A stretch of 57,480 nt of DNA from Lineolata rhizophorae (taxonomy: Eukaryota > Ascomycota > Dothideomycetes > Lineolatales > Lineolataceae), in NCBI GenBank assembly GCA_010093515.1, contig MU001702.1:196738-254217 (forward strand). The letters run 5' to 3'. This document shows, piece by piece, positions 43,921 to 56,142 of the stretch. Both the position numbers and the translations under genes were made by a program. The first letter of the stretch is position 1. Each line of letters starts with the position of its first letter. Under the pieces are notes generated by a model. It saw only the letters and a program-made list of their open reading frames with translations, was not told the origin of the DNA and ran no database searches.

Positions 43921-45619
43921 TGTACCGCGTATGGAGGCTATCACCGTCCAATTAGACAATGAAAAGCCCAAGCGGCGAGAGAGAATAGGCGGGAAGACTG
44001 GGTGGCCGGAGGGGCCGGGGTCGCGATGAATGAACCGGCTTTCGCGCGAAGGAAGCTTTTTTGGTGTCGTAGCACTTCCGGATCTTGGAGAGTCCGTGCA
44101 CCGGCCTCCACTGGCTTCGTCACGTGCGAGCGAGCCTCACCTCACAACGCGACAAGCTCCACAACAGAACTTCTCACGTCCATTAGAGGCAATCGGACAA
44201 TTGACTGTTGCATCAAGTCGAAAATTGGCCATTGCACTTGCCTAGGACGCTCGTAAAAGATGTACAGACCGGGGAACGTCAAGAGCGGCCACCTTGTTTA
44301 CCCACCCGGCGGGGACCTCTTAGGCTTGCTCTCCGTCCAGTGCACCAGAAGCCGTGAGCCATGTCAGCTATGCCGGGCCCCGTGCGATTGGACCCTGTGA
44401 GGGCCACCTGCTGGCTCTCTTTGCGAGCAGGCCGCCTCTGAACAAGGCACTGTGTGGCGAACGCCTAATGCGGCAGCCTCATCCCTGGCGGAGCGGGTCG
44501 GCATTCACAAACCGCGGCGCTGGTGCCGTCAGGTGGATGTTCAGTCGGATTTCCGTGAGCGGCAGACTGCTTCGCAACGTACGGGCAGACGCCCGTTCGA
44601 CCGAATGGCGCCTGAGGACCACGACCATACCGTGCGCCGGGATTCTGGCTCCGTCTAGGCCAGGTTGGCCGAGCGCCCAATGGAAACAAGTTCGACACGT
44701 GCTTGCGGCGCTGGATTATAGGGCACACCGGGCCTGTGGGTGCGTCGCGACTGCCGGGCCCGGAAGGCGGACTGATCGAATGCCAGTCTGTCGATTGCTG
44801 GGGGCCGTCCGGCCTGGTGCTGGGCACGGCCGTGTGCTTCATCCGCCAGTCACGGCCGGACAGAATGCTCTGCCTTTGGGCGCCGAGGTCTGACCACCTA
44901 CCCGCCTTGGTACATGCGGCGCCGAAAAGGAGTCATCGTGCGCCTCGTGGAAACCGCCTGTCCGATGTCCGAAGCTACCGCCTGCCTACCCGGGCAGGTA
45001 TCGCTTTCCCAATTCCAGTTCCGGGCGGCGGCTGGATCGTCCCGACCCACGGCGCGGCCCATATCCACGGCCGAGACGCATTTTCGATATACGGTACCAG
45101 CCCCACGGCGTCGACGCGTGACGTTTTGAGTTCCGCGACAGCGGGTCCTTCGCCTTCGCGGGCGAGTATTTGAGCGCGCTGTCGCCCACCTCGTCGCGTC
45201 CTTCCCGCGACTTTCCTCACCTTTCATTTACACCCTTCTGCTCTCTTCCCGCCTTCATCTTCAGTCAGCAGGTGCTTAACTTCACTCTGGACGTCCGCCC
45301 GTCCCACTAAACCGCGTTGTAAAATCACTGTTTGCGCATTGCAACGCCCCTGTCAGGCACAGCCTGCGTCCAACACGGGCGCGCTCCGTTGAGACGTCCT
45401 TAGGTCATCTTTCCGCAATCACTCAAAAACGGCCAAAGACGAAATCCAACATCCAGCCGTGTCAGCTGCGCGGGCGTTCTACTTAAACCTTGCGACTCTT
45501 TTCCTTTTCCAATCTCTCCTTCTGATTTCGTCACATCTTCCAAATCCTCTCCACACGAAATTACTTCCGCCATCTCACCTACTACTTCCGCCTCTTGCAA
45601 TCAAGCTTCCTTCATCATA
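43921..45619. other. Large GC-rich divergent intergenic region
   Basis: 1.7 kb between the uL6m and KAR5 genes. A CACGTG lies near 44121. The interval 44350-45200 is GC-rich with long overlapping open frames on both strands, Arg/Pro/Gly-rich and without domain motifs or splice-like continuity. I do not support a gene. The last 350 bases are pyrimidine-rich leader sequence of KAR5. Confidence 0.4.
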
Positions 45620-47257
45620 ATGCACCTCCCTTCTCTCCACGCCCTTATTATGCGCTTCGCGCTCCTCGTCTTCTTCGTCGGCGTCCTCGCGGCGGACAAC
45701 TCGGCCCCCTCCGGCGACTCCTCGAATCTTAGCGACCTGGAGGCTTTGCTGAAGGGAAATACGCTCGATACGGCAAGGAATTTCGTCTTTGCCGAGGCGG
45801 TCCGCGTGTTGCAGAAGATGGAGCCCGCGTCTTACTGCGCTCACAAGGCTACGACCGACCTAGTCAGCTCTTGCCAGTCTCTCGAGCGCCCGGACACTTC
45901 GCCCGACTTCAACTTCGACAAACTCATCGAGACTGTGCCCTCTGTTTACGCCGTTCGCCTTGCTGCTTGTGAGCTCAGCGAGGCAGGCGTCATCCTTCCG
46001 CCGGACTGTGACTTCATAATGTCTACGACCTTTGTCGGGTTCTCTTCCCTCCCCGCCAGCGACCAGGAGGCAGTTCACGAGAAACTGGCTACTTCATTGA
46101 AGGTCTGCCTGGAGCGCTTGAGTCACTACCCCCAGAGCTGGACCTCGTACAGCAACGCGAGGCAGTCGTCAGTGCTCATCTGCCATGCGTGCCGGTCCGC
46201 CATTGAAGAGCGTATGTGTCCTCACTTCTTCCTTCCTTCCATGCGGATTCACTTCAAGACTAATTAGCATTTTCAGAGGAATTAAACGATCGCTACCGAC
46301 GCATGGCTGAAATGGGCGCCTCTTTTTCCGAGTCCCTGGCGCAACAGATGTCCGCATATATGGCTGAACTTCGAGAGGACGCCGAAGTCGTCCAGGCCAA
46401 CATGCGCGAGCTGAAGTTGACCCAGGAGGTTATAGTTGAATCCACAAACCACGTCCTTCATGAAATACACAGAGCTTATGCTAAGTCCGTGGCGTCTATA
46501 AATCAAACTTTCAAGGTATGCTTTGTTCACCTTTTAACTGTTAATCTTTCCAATTTTTGCATTTGTACGTAAGCTAACCCTTGGGCAGACCGTGGAAGAA
46601 TACGGTCTGGATTTAATGGATAATATGGTACGTTTTCACTCTTCGCCCGTCTACAAAAAAAAATCTAAAACGCAGTTACGTCAGGACCATTCCCAGGCCG
46701 CGCTCGCCAAATCATTCGAAGATCTGCTGGACACACGAAATGTGAGTGCCAACACGAACCTCTGATTCAACGCAAGTGAAATTAATGTTTGCGTAGGAGA
46801 TTCAGAGCACGTCCGAGTATGTTGCCGCCAATGCCGCTGAGGTCACTATCGCCATGGACGAAGTCAAGAAGTCGCTCCCGAGTCTGGGTCGCCATCTCGA
46901 GGCCTTGGCCGGCCTTGGCGGTCTCGCCATCGTCATGTTCGGCCTCTATCTTGTCGGCGGCAAAGTCGCCGGATATACGGCCATCGTCGTTGGTAAGTGC
47001 CATGGTTCCGACAACACCACTAAACGATGCTAACAGTATTTTGTGCAGGTGCGGTCATGAGCCTCCCAACACTCGAGATGCAACAATACGTCCCAGAGAT
47101 CAAGGGCCGCCTCTCGAAGATCTCGGCAGCGCCAGAAGACGCGCTCATGGGATTCGTCGCGGCTCTGGTGGTCGTTGCCATTGGAGCTTCTCTCATCGCC
47201 CTTTTCAAGGGCTTTAATAAGCATCATGGCGCCAATGGTGGAAAGCTCCCTCAGTAA
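45620..47257 (+). CDS. KAR5: Karyogamy (nuclear fusion) protein, KAR5/Tht1 family
   Basis: Six exons, 45620-46211, 46277-46515, 46589-46627, 46685-46741, 46797-46992 and 47049-47257, 443 aa. An acceptor at 46675 would add three codons to exon 4. A signal peptide (MRFALLVFFVGVLAADN) is followed by the Cys-rich luminal domain of the Tht1-like family (YCAHKATTDLVSSCQSLE, YAVRLAACELSEAGVILPPDC, PQSWTSYSNARQSSVLICH). Coiled-coil segments follow (DRYRRMAEMGASFSESLAQQ, MRELKLTQEVIVESTNHVLH), then two membrane segments near residues 360-385 and 415-435 (LAIVMFGLYLVGG, FVAALVVVAIGASLIALF). Such proteins act in the nuclear envelope/ER during nuclear membrane fusion in mating. Exon 3 is only 39 bp. The presence of the gene suggests a sexual cycle or recent loss of one. 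Confidence 0.88.
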
Positions 47258-48086
47258 ACAAAGGGAGCTCGTTCTTGTGGTGGGGGCCTGAACGGGGGTG
47301 AGATGATGTGGTGGGGTGGTTGGCCTGGATTGGCCATACAGTATTTTAGCCTTTTCCCGCTTCCAGTCTGCGGTTGAGAGTTCTCTGAGTTTTCATGATT
47401 CCATATTCAGATGGAATCATCGAGTAATTATGAAAATCGGATATTCCGATGAATCATCAACATGGGGGCCAGTTTTGGCCGATGGCAGATAGATTTCAAT
47501 TTCGAGGAATGACCTTCACGTAGTTGAATTTTGACCCGTGATGCTGAATACAAAATACGCCAAAGCCCTCAGAAGCTTCGTACGCCTATATATTTCTAGT
47601 CACATGCGATGATCTTCTGTTGCGATGTTTGCGTGGTGAACGTGACATATGTTGGGGTTGTTCTCTCAAATTCAACTGTTCATATGTAATTGGACGGACG
47701 GAACAATCACATGCAGTCGTGCTGACCTAGTGGATATAATGTATACTTGCATTTCGCCCCTAGATATAAGGGTTGATGTGCCTTTTGCCTAAACTGCATT
47801 CCTGGTGTAGTTCTTCGGGACTCTTGTGTTCGTGGAGCATTTGCGGTACGCGCGTGAACTTAAGTATGTTATAGCGTACCATATTCCTTGAAACATCTGA
47901 ACCACGGCTCGCGACATGCAAGATGCAGGGAGAACTCTGCCCTCCCCTTTTTCGCCGTCTATATAATGCCACTTCCTATGCGCCTCCTCCCGCCATGCAC
48001 ATATCACTACGCATTCACATTTCATAGCCTTCCTTCACCGTCACTCCTTCCGAAGTATTCGTTCATTCAAGCATTTCCGCATCATA
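47258..48086. other. Intergenic region
   Basis: Holds the 3' end of KAR5 with two hairpins (annotated separately) and the promoter of the next gene, with a TATATAAT box near 47960. No gene seen. Confidence 0.4.
47395..47450. terminator. Two adjacent hairpins downstream of KAR5
   Basis: ATGATTCCAT at 47395-47404 pairs with ATGGAATCAT at 47411-47420 across a 6-base loop (10-bp perfect stem). ATCGGA at 47436-47441 pairs with TCCGAT at 47445-47450. They lie about 140 bp past the KAR5 stop and may sit in its 3' UTR. A terminator role is only a guess. Confidence 0.35.
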
Positions 48087-48729
48087 ATGCCTTACCCGCT
48101 CACTTCGCTCCGCTCCCAAACGCCCAGCCCAGTCCGACGTCCGCCATCCTCCTCCCCACCACCTTCTTCTCAAAGACGTTCACGCTCATATTCGCCCTCG
48201 TCCACGCCTTCGTCCACGCCCTCGCCGCCTCATCCGACACACAAGCGTTACACGCCATCGCTGTCCTCTCTGTCTGAAATCCGTGAACAGACCACGCAGC
48301 AGCGCTCACCACCACGAGCTTCCTCTCGACTGCAGCAGCAATGGGGCCCGCATCGATCTCCTTCTTCAGCCTCGACCGCCTCTTCATCGTCCTCCATTCC
48401 GCGCTCTTCTTCCTCTTGCTCTGTCTGTCCCAGAGTCGGTCCGCGCGTCGACGTCTCCGAGCAGCAGAAAGAAATCAGCCTCACGGCCAGACTACTCGAA
48501 CTCCAAGCCTACAACGGCGTCGTCCTGATGCGCCAACGACGCAACCACAACAACATACAACGGTGGAAGCAGTCCGCCGGCCCGCCCACCACCGCGCAAG
48601 CCTGGCTCTCGGGGCGAACATCCCGCACCGCGACGCCCACGCGCGCCCGCTCCACGACGCCGACGTCCAGCTCGGGCTCCTACGCCGGCACGGCCGAAGC
48701 CCCCGGCGACACGACGCCCTGGTCCTACA

Positions 48730-48773
<44 letters not shown>

Positions 48774-49331
48774 TTCTACGACAGCCGCAGCCACGCCCGC
48801 CACGACGACGGCGACGCCGCCTGGCCCCTCCGCCTGAGCCCCCGCCGCCCCTCCAGCTCCGACATGCTCGCCTGGGCCCACCAGATGACCGTCTACGCGC
48901 GCCGGCTGCGCGAGCAGATCCACGCCGCGGCGGCTCGTCCGACGGCCGCCGCTGCGGCGCCCGCGACGCCGCTCCCCCCGCGGCTCGGCGCTGCCGGGAA
49001 AGACGACGCGAGGGCGGGCGCGAAGAGCGGCTGGAGCGACGGCGGCGGCGGCGCGGAGGCGGCGGCGGCGGCGGCGGCGGCGAAGAAGAAGGCCTCTCCG
49101 CGGGGCGGCGTGCGCGCGGTCGATGGCGCCGAGGCAGAGCCGCGGATTGAGGGGCCGAGGCCGGTGTCGAGGGCCGGGAGGAGGAAGCTGGGGAGTCCGG
49201 GCTCGGTGTCGTATTTGCCTGTTACGGTGAGGGAGAGGTCGAGGTCGGGGTCGAGGGGTGCTGGGGGCTCGCCGGGGATGTATGAGGGTCGGATTAGGGG
49301 ATATCCGATGGCAGCTGTGAAAGAGTGCTGA
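48087..49331 (+). CDS. Low-complexity Ser/Pro/Ala-rich protein of unknown function
   Basis: Single open frame of 414 aa starting MPYPLTSLRSQTPSPVRRPP. The N-terminal 115 residues are Ser/Pro/Arg-rich. One ordered-looking segment, SEQQKEISLTARLLELQAYN plus the following basic MRQRRNHNNIQRW, could form a helix. An Asp run of 14 residues (GAC repeats, 48732-48773) follows. Next is the second ordered segment, DMLAWAHQMTVYARRLREQI, then Ala-rich and basic linker sequence. G/C-ending codons dominate this frame, supporting it over the antisense frames (Val-, Gly- or Arg-rich). No family recognised. It could be a nuclear or cytoskeletal regulator, but that is speculation. Confidence 0.6.
48732..48773. 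repeat. GAC trinucleotide microsatellite
   Basis: Fourteen consecutive GAC codons inside the low-complexity gene encode a poly-Asp run. Such tracts vary in length between strains. Confidence 0.85.
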
Positions 49332-49789
49332 GTTATGTGAACGAGAGGAATGAGCGTGTCGTCATGGGTTGTCGACTTCAAAAACTGGGGGTTGAGGATC
49401 AGTTGGCGCTGGGATAGAGGCTGGCGTTTTGGATCCGGAAAAAGGAACCTGTTGTGTTTTTTAGTGCTCGTTGTTTGCGCGTTTCTCGACTTACTTTACG
49501 AAGAGCTGAACTTGTATGTGCCCATGCCTCAGCCCAGCACAGTTAGGCAACGATGTACTACGAGCAAGAGACGGCTACCTCTGTGGGACCAGAACAAGCA
49601 TTAAATTCTTTACAAAAATTGTAAACCAGACACAAAATGCCCGAACTTCTGAAGCGGTCCCGCCTAGTAGGCAGGTAACGGAAAAATTAACCCTCCCAGA
49701 TACGACTAAGCGTTACAAACCTACAAAACATCCACCCCAGTAGCATCTCAATCCCCCAAATGAACTCCTACCCATTCAATCCTCTCCCT
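49332..49789. other. Convergent 3' intergenic region
   Basis: Spacer between the low-complexity gene and the end of the TAPT1-like gene. Nothing recognised. Confidence 0.4.
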
Positions 49790-52700
49790 CTACCAAATCC
49801 TCTTCGCAACCATCGCATACCTGCTCACGCCCCCAAGCTCGACGGCCTCCATGCCCGCGCCCCCGGCAGCCCGCTGCCGGGCCCGCTCCTCCTTGTCCCG
49901 CAACGCGCGCCCTTCCTCGGGCGCGTCGGCGTAGATCCAGCGCCGCTTGTCCTCGTCGACCTCGACGACGCCCCAGCCGCCGACGCGGCGGGCCTCGAGG
50001 ACCACGGCCGGGGCTGCGCCCGCCGCCGCTCCTGCTGTGGCGGCAGGGGTGGTGGTGACGGCATTGGGCGCGAGGCCGCCGCTGCTGGGGGCGGCAGTGG
50101 CAGTAGCAGGAGCGGCGGTGTCGAAGGCGCGCGCGGTCGAAGGCGGCGCCAAACCGGCTCCTCCCGCGGCGGTCCCGCCGCCATCTTTGGAGTTAGACGC
50201 CGCGGCCGCGGCCGCGGCCGCGGTGGCGGCGCTGGAGCCACCTGCGGCAGCACCAGCGCCGAGCGCCGCCTCACGCTCTTTCATCTGGCCGTACCGGCCG
50301 CGGGCCCAGGCGAGCAGCGCCATGCCCAGGACCAGCTTCGCGGCTAGTAGAACGCAGAACAGGCAGCCGAAGACGAGCACCATTGCGACGAGGGCGATGG
50401 CATCGTCGACGGTGTACCAGCGGGCCCACCAGGTGGATCCCTGCGCGGCGGCCGTGGCCGCGGTGCCTGCGCCGAACGAGGCCGAGCGGCCCAGCGCGCG
50501 GCGGATCAGCATGTCGAGCTGGGCGAGTGCGGCCGTCGTCGCCGGAGAGGTCCCCGTGGGCCCTGGAACCGAAAGCGAGGTGGCTGAGGAGCTAGAAAGT
50601 GGACCCGGCATGTGCGTTGCGAGGAACATGCGGTAGGTCTGGATGGAGGAGCGGATGAAGAGGCAGGAGAGGGGCAGGACTGGTAGGCCGAGGCGGCGGG
50701 TGAGGCCGTGTGGGGCTCCAGCACCCGCGTCGGCAGAGAAGGCGTGCACGTAATAGTCACGCGCGAGCAGGTCGAGGAAGCGCGAGTAGATGGCGGGACG
50801 CACGTTGTTAAACTTGGTGATGTAGGCATGCTTGAGCCAATCGACGAACATTTCGGAGCCCAGAACGAGGAGGAAAGGGGTCAATACTTGGCCGGTCCAG
50901 GGAGGCAGGATGGTGAAAGAAAGGGGCAAGATGGTGGTGCTGCTGCGGAGTGGGACGGAGGTGCCGTTCACACCTCCGGCAGCGGGAGGGGGGGGAGAGG
51001 CGGAAGATAGAAATGAAGACGAGCGCCCGCCACCCAAGCTGAGCCCGCCCACTTCGACAATGTTGCGTAGTGCAATAATGAGCAACATGAGCCAGAGTTG
51101 GAAGCGCTCGACGACGTCGGCGCACGTCAGCTGGAAGAGGTTTTCCTTCTCGAACTTCTTGAACACGGTGCCCTTGATCTCGACGAACTGGTTGCTCATG
51201 AGTAGGGTAAGAAGCGCGTTGGAGTAGCTGTTAACGGCCACATTGAGCGTGATGACCTGGTAGAAAAGAGATGTGGCGTGCGCCACGTTGTACACAAGCG
51301 CCAACAGAAACATCCACAGGGGTCGCAACACCTTGCTACGCCCATCGGCGCCGCGTTCTAGAGTTTCGCGGCAGAGCAGGCACTCAAGCACGTCCTGTCC
51401 CAGCGCGCTGAATAGCCGATCGCATACCTGTGTAGTTAGCGTTGCGCTCGCCTGCGCATTTGGCTATGGAGAACCCACCTCGAGCACGTTGTAGATGACG
51501 TAGAGCTTGATAGCCGCCTGCCCTCGAATGTTGTGGTAGATCTTGCTCGCATCGAACTTCATGAGCACCGCACAGCTCGCGATGACGAGCAAGCCCTTCA
51601 GAATGTCGGCCTTGTGGTTCGGGCGCAGCGACGACGGCGTCGATTTGGTCCGCCGGTGTCGGAACACGTTGCTTTTGCTGTGCTTGCGCTGCGATTCCCC
51701 GACCACGGTGCCGTTGCTCGTAGGGAACGCGTGGGTAGCAGACAAAGGCGTCGTGCCGCCGTTCTCTCCTGCGGGCCCCAAACGCGGCGAGCGCTGCTGC
51801 TCGATTGAGGACGCACGTCTCGACAAGGGCGCACGACCCGGCGTGAGCAGTGGTGTCGTCGGCGGCAGAGGGGATACGGCTTCTATGCCGCTCGCAATGG
51901 CGCTTCCCCTCCGGTGCTGCTGCTGCTGAACGCTACTACTCCTCCTCCTCTGCCGCTGTCTCCTCCACACCCTGCCCACGCCGGCCCACACAAAACCCCC
52001 CAAATCCATGCTCTCCTTCCACGCGTTGCGCGCCCACCACCTGGCCCAAAGCCCCACCGCGCGCCCGAACCTCAGCGGTAGAATCGTGAATGTATACAAC
52101 CACGCGTCCAGACAAGCCAGCGCGCCGAACCACAGCACCCCTTCGAGCCGCGGCGGAAGGAATAGGAAATTGACCAGCCGCTCGAACTTGACGGCCGACG
52201 ACTCGTACGGCGAGTCGTATGACGGGCTACTCGGCCGGTGTATGTACAGCGGCGACGGCCGCTCAGCCGACAGTTCCAGCTGGAGGTATGTGGGGATGGA
52301 CGTCGGGGGCAGGGGCAGCGAGGGCGGCATCGGCGAGAGCTGCGGCAGGTGCCCCGAGGCACCCGGACCGGGCGGCGGCAGTGGCTTGGCGGGCTCCGCA
52401 GGTGCGGTCGCAGATGCCGATGGCACCCCGGAGCTCGAGTCTTTTGACTTGCCCGCGTGCCCGTCCGCAAGGCGGCCACCGACTAGTTCCAGGGGCGCGG
52501 GGATGTGCCGCAACCCCGACGATCGCCGTTGCCGCTCGTGTTGCTGCGCGTCGACGCTACCCGAGCCGATGGTGGCGCCACGGTCGTGCGCCGGCACGGT
52601 ATCGCGCCGCCCCGTGGCCGAGTGCTTGCGCCGCATAGCAGGGCTGGATGCGGCTCGCATCGAGAGAGCGGGGCGACGGGCCTCTGAGGACGTGGGCTTG

Positions 52701-53779
52701 GGACCCATAGTGTGGTATTTGCTGGGCGTGCGGTCCTGGGTGGGTGGCTGCCACGCGAGTGCCTTGCTCAGGTCGAGCTGTGGTGTCTGGGCGGGGCTGT
52801 TGGTATAGACGGGCTGGTGGCGGAGCGACCTTTGCGGTTGTTTAGCTTTTATATTCCCGTTAGGGGCATTTCTGGGGGCTCCGGTCTTGGCAGCATCATC
52901 ATGATCGTGGGAATTTGACATCTTTTCTACAGCGCTCTGTGCGCGTCCTCTTCCGGGCACCAGATCCAGATCCCCATTCGTTAGATCTCCTTTCTCTTCG
53001 TCTCCTTCCGCACCCTTCCAATCACCTTCCTCCGTATTCCCGAGCATACTCTCTGCTCCATCCCTTACTCTTCCCCTCTCCCTCTCTCCATACCCCCACG
53101 CCTGCCCCGGCAGTCTCGGCAAACTCTCCACATCCTCCGTCAACTCCGCAATCTTGGCCGGCGACAGCTTCATCACCTTGGACTGGCGTCTCGCGCCCGC
53201 CCCTCCCGCCTGGGTCGGTGTGGCCGGCGGCGGCGGCGCTACCGAGCCCGACGGCGGCAGCGGCGGCGAGGCCAGCTTGCCGATGCTGCGCTTGCGGGCG
53301 TGTGGCGTCGATGATGTGGCTACGGCGTCGATGGAGGAGTGATCGGGAGTGGTGGGGACTAGTGGCGCGAAGGGTGCGGGAGGGAAAGGTGTGGTGGAGG
53401 CGAAAGAGGATCGTCGTGAGTTCGAACGGGAGCGGGAGCGGGAGCGGGAGCGGGAGCGGGAGCGTGCTGGAGGCATTGGTGCGCCATTCGTAGCAGTGAT
53501 GTCAGGAAGCTCCTTGGCTAGAGCAGCCGCAGTATCGCTGTCCATAATTGCGGCGGTGACATTAGGTTGCCGGTTGCTAAGAGAGGCTTCGGCGTCCGTG
53601 GCGTCGGAGTTGAGGGACGAGCGGGTGGAGGAAGAGGGCGAGGAGGGGGCCGGGGTTAGGAGTTGCGTCTCTGGCGGCGCTTGCTCCGCGTGGCTGGAGG
53701 AGCCGGACGGGATCCGCTTGGGCCGTTGAGTCTGCGCCTGGGGCGCCCCATCTACGGCGGCGCGGCCGTTATCGGACAT
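49790..53779 (-). CDS. TAPT1/EMP65-family ER membrane protein
   Basis: Minus-strand exons 53779-51479 and 51427-49790, 1312 aa. The intron (GTGGGT...GCTAAC...ACACAG) joins YNVLE to VCDRLFSALGQDVLECL, the family's conserved core. Residues 1-530 are disordered, with an Arg-Ser repeat near 115. The Tapt1 domain runs from about 538 (VNFLFLPPRLEGVLWFGALA) through KGLLVIASCAVLMKFDASKI, FLLALVYNVAHATSLFYQV, SNQFVEIKGTVFKKFEKENL and the later helices near 1080-1130. There are several membrane segments. The C-terminal tail is Ala-rich and ends VSRYAMVAKRIW. The yeast relative Emp65 acts with Slp1 in the ER in protection of folding intermediates; human TAPT1 is linked to cilia and ER/Golgi. It is divergent from the RING gene across 477 bp. 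Confidence 0.88.
53428..53465. repeat. GGGAGC hexanucleotide microsatellite
   Basis: About six copies of GGGAGC on the plus strand, encoding an Arg-Ser dipeptide run on the minus strand within the disordered N-terminus of the TAPT1-like protein. Confidence 0.8.
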
Positions 53780-54256
53780 TTTGGCGGTCTTTGCGGCTAT
53801 CCGCGTTGTCCTTGTAGAAGCACCGACCGAGGGGGAGTGCCATCTAGACAGCTACGCGGAGAGGAAACACATGGCCGGCTGGCAGCAGCGTCAATGGGAC
53901 ACCCCGTTCGTCTGTCCAGGTCTCATCATGGAAGAAGAAAAAGGCGTCAAGCGCCAGACCGGAGTGGCAGCCGGCGTACGGGTGACGGCGAGTGCTATCG
54001 TCGGCCAGGACACCTTGAAGCCGGGCCCGGCCGCGCAGTGACGCCGAACGCCGGCCGCCGCGTGGCCAAGCTTTGCGCCACACCTACCGGCGCCGTTCCC
54101 GCGTGGCGGTGGCTGGGACGCAGCAACGCGTCGGTCCTCGCTGCCTGCACCGCCACGATAAGAGGAGCTCCCGGCCTCAGTTCTCCGTCGTTCATCCAAC
54201 CCCCCCAGCAGCACCTCTAACCCCCTTTTCGTTGCAGCGCCCTCGTCGACTCCGCA
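53780..54256. promoter_or_regulatory. Shared divergent promoter of TAPT1-like and RING genes
   Basis: 477 bp between two divergent start codons. GC-rich, with no distinctive element noticed. Confidence 0.4.
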
Positions 54257-55006
54257 ATGTCCGGCTACGAAGGTACGCCCTCAATCCCACCCGCCCTGCA
54301 TCCCGCAACTAACCGCACGCTCTCCTGCAGAGGAGCACAACATCACCCGCCAGGAGCCTTCATCCTCACGCGCCCAGCCCCGGCCCCGCCGCGGCCCCGA
54401 GTTCTTCTCCACCTTCTTCTCCTCCCTCGACCGGGTCGACACCTCCGGCACGCCCGGGCACCGGCAGCACAACCCACATGCCGACCCCCTGCCCGTCGAC
54501 GTCTCGGCCGCCTTCCGCAACCTGGCCGAGGCCTTGAGCATCCTGCGGACCCCCGACGCGGCGAACGGGGATCTACTCAATCGCCTCGTCCTGGAAATGA
54601 CCGAGTTGGCAGAGCACCCGCCGAAGAGGGTGAAGGGCATGAGCGACGAGTGGTTCGATAGGCTCGACAGGGTTGACAAGGCAAAACTGAAGCCGGACGA
54701 CGCTTGCGGGATTTGCGCGAATGAGTTCTTGAGCGGTGAGTTAGGATCCGGCTCAGCTAGGAGGGGAGCGAACGCACCCGTACAAGTTTGCATCGCTAAT
54801 GCGTGCGCGGCCGGCAAGATCCGTACCCGCTCGTCGTTCGATTGCCCTGCCATCATGCGCACAAGTTTGATCTCTTGTGTATACGCAGCTGGTTGAAGCT
54901 GAATACGACGTGTCCGTTCGACCGCACCGATTTCTTGAAGAAGGAGCCGCCGGCGAAGAAGAAGCCCGATGATGATGAGGAGGAATGGGATGGCATGTTT
55001 GGCTGA
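54257..55006 (+). CDS. RING-H2-type zinc-finger protein (putative E3 ubiquitin ligase)
   Basis: Three exons, 54257-54272 (16 bp), 54331-54735 and 54819-55006, 202 aa in exact phase. The donors are GTACGC and GTGAGT, and CTAAC and CTAAT branch points are visible. The first exon encodes only MSGYE plus one base. The protein begins with a basic, Ser/Pro-rich stretch, then helical sequence (VDVSAAFRNLAEALSILRTP). The RING starts at CGIC near residue 130 and continues PCHHAHKFDLLCIRSWLKLN with CPFDR near 170, a cross-brace with a C-x-H-x2-H-type centre. The acidic tail ends EEEWDGMFG. Probably a cytosolic E3 ligase; substrates unknown. The second intron interrupts the RING. Confidence 0.85.
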
Positions 55007-56142
55007 AAGCATTGTTTGTTGGTTATTCGACGAAAGCATGACGATTATGAAGCACCAGATAGATATGTACAGAGAGTAAGTGGCGTGTTTGTGCGTATAC
55101 GCCCTAACGTGCTGGGACATCGACTGACTATCCACCGTCTTTCCAACAGATTGTGAAGGCGAACTGCCACCGGAAAAGACTCCTCGCGTCTTCAACGAAG
55201 GGAAGTTCTATAGCGAAAGCATTCCAAAATACCCTCAGCAACTTAACCGTAGAGGTTCTTTAATAAAGTAGGGCACTTGGAAGACATGCTATCCTAGCAA
55301 GTTAGAAGAAATCCAACACCTGCAATATTTCATGATGTGGCATTTAAGCAAGAGTGCTCACCATTCACATCACATTTTTATATGCTACCAACCACCTATG
55401 GATTATTTCAGCAGAACAGCGGTCGATTTCTTCCGTTTATTTCCACAAAACAGCCTGCTGGTCTTCCAATTTCAATTGCCATGCAAGTTTTCGTCATGAT
55501 TTGATGTTTTATTTCTTCACACGTCAGCTTCCAAGAAGCATTTGCTAGGACTGCAAATGAAGCGCAACACTCTCATTCGACATACAGATCCACTCCCGCC
55601 AACCCCTCACCCCCTGTTATTGAAGAGCGCAGGCAACACGTTAAATTACGGCCATCCGGAGTAAAGGTAGGGCGGGAGAGCGGTATAGCCTCTACTTATC
55701 TTACCGTTGAACTAATAGACCGACTGGGGGCATAGTATTAACGAAATAATGCTCTATGATAGTACACTCGGCGTTTACTTCTATGTTTAGATATTGCTGT
55801 TAGCAGATTAATTCCACCTGCACGTAGCTAATAGCACTCTTAGACAAAATCCCGAATAGCACTAGTTGCTACCTAAACCCGAAAAGCCGCCTCGGAAGAG
55901 AAGCCGAGGTCCTATCTAGTAGTCCTATCTTTCCGACTTGCAATTTGCAATTTGCCCATGCGCCGAAGGAAAACCCGTTTCACTCCGACCAAAACCCACG
56001 TGTAGTCTCGCCAACGTATGCACCGTAAACCCCTTTCAAGACCACCGAAAATATGGAAAGGCTACACATATCCCGCTTTTAATACTCAGCCAAGATGCAG
56101 ACTGCACAATTTCCGCAATCCAAGTCCTCGGTCTTATGCAGG
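55007..56142. other. AT-rich intergenic region
   Basis: 1.1 kb without recognisable genes. It holds the 3' flanks of two convergent genes and scattered TAG/CTA-rich sequence like that of the window ends. No RNA gene seen. Confidence 0.4.

Noticed and set aside
43555-43971. Stand-alone 138-codon frame ending in GPMGG at the uL6m locus
   Set aside because: The stop lies inside an intron. Splicing restores the uL6 family sequence and exact phase across three exons.
44354-45173. Plus-strand frames of 179 and 156 codons in the uL6m-KAR5 spacer
   Set aside because: No family motifs, overlapping alternatives on both strands, and no consistent splice model.
49825-50636. Plus- and minus-strand Ala/Pro/Arg-rich frames opposite or within the TAPT1-like tail
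   Set aside because: Shadows of the Ala-rich C-terminal coding sequence of the TAPT1-like protein.
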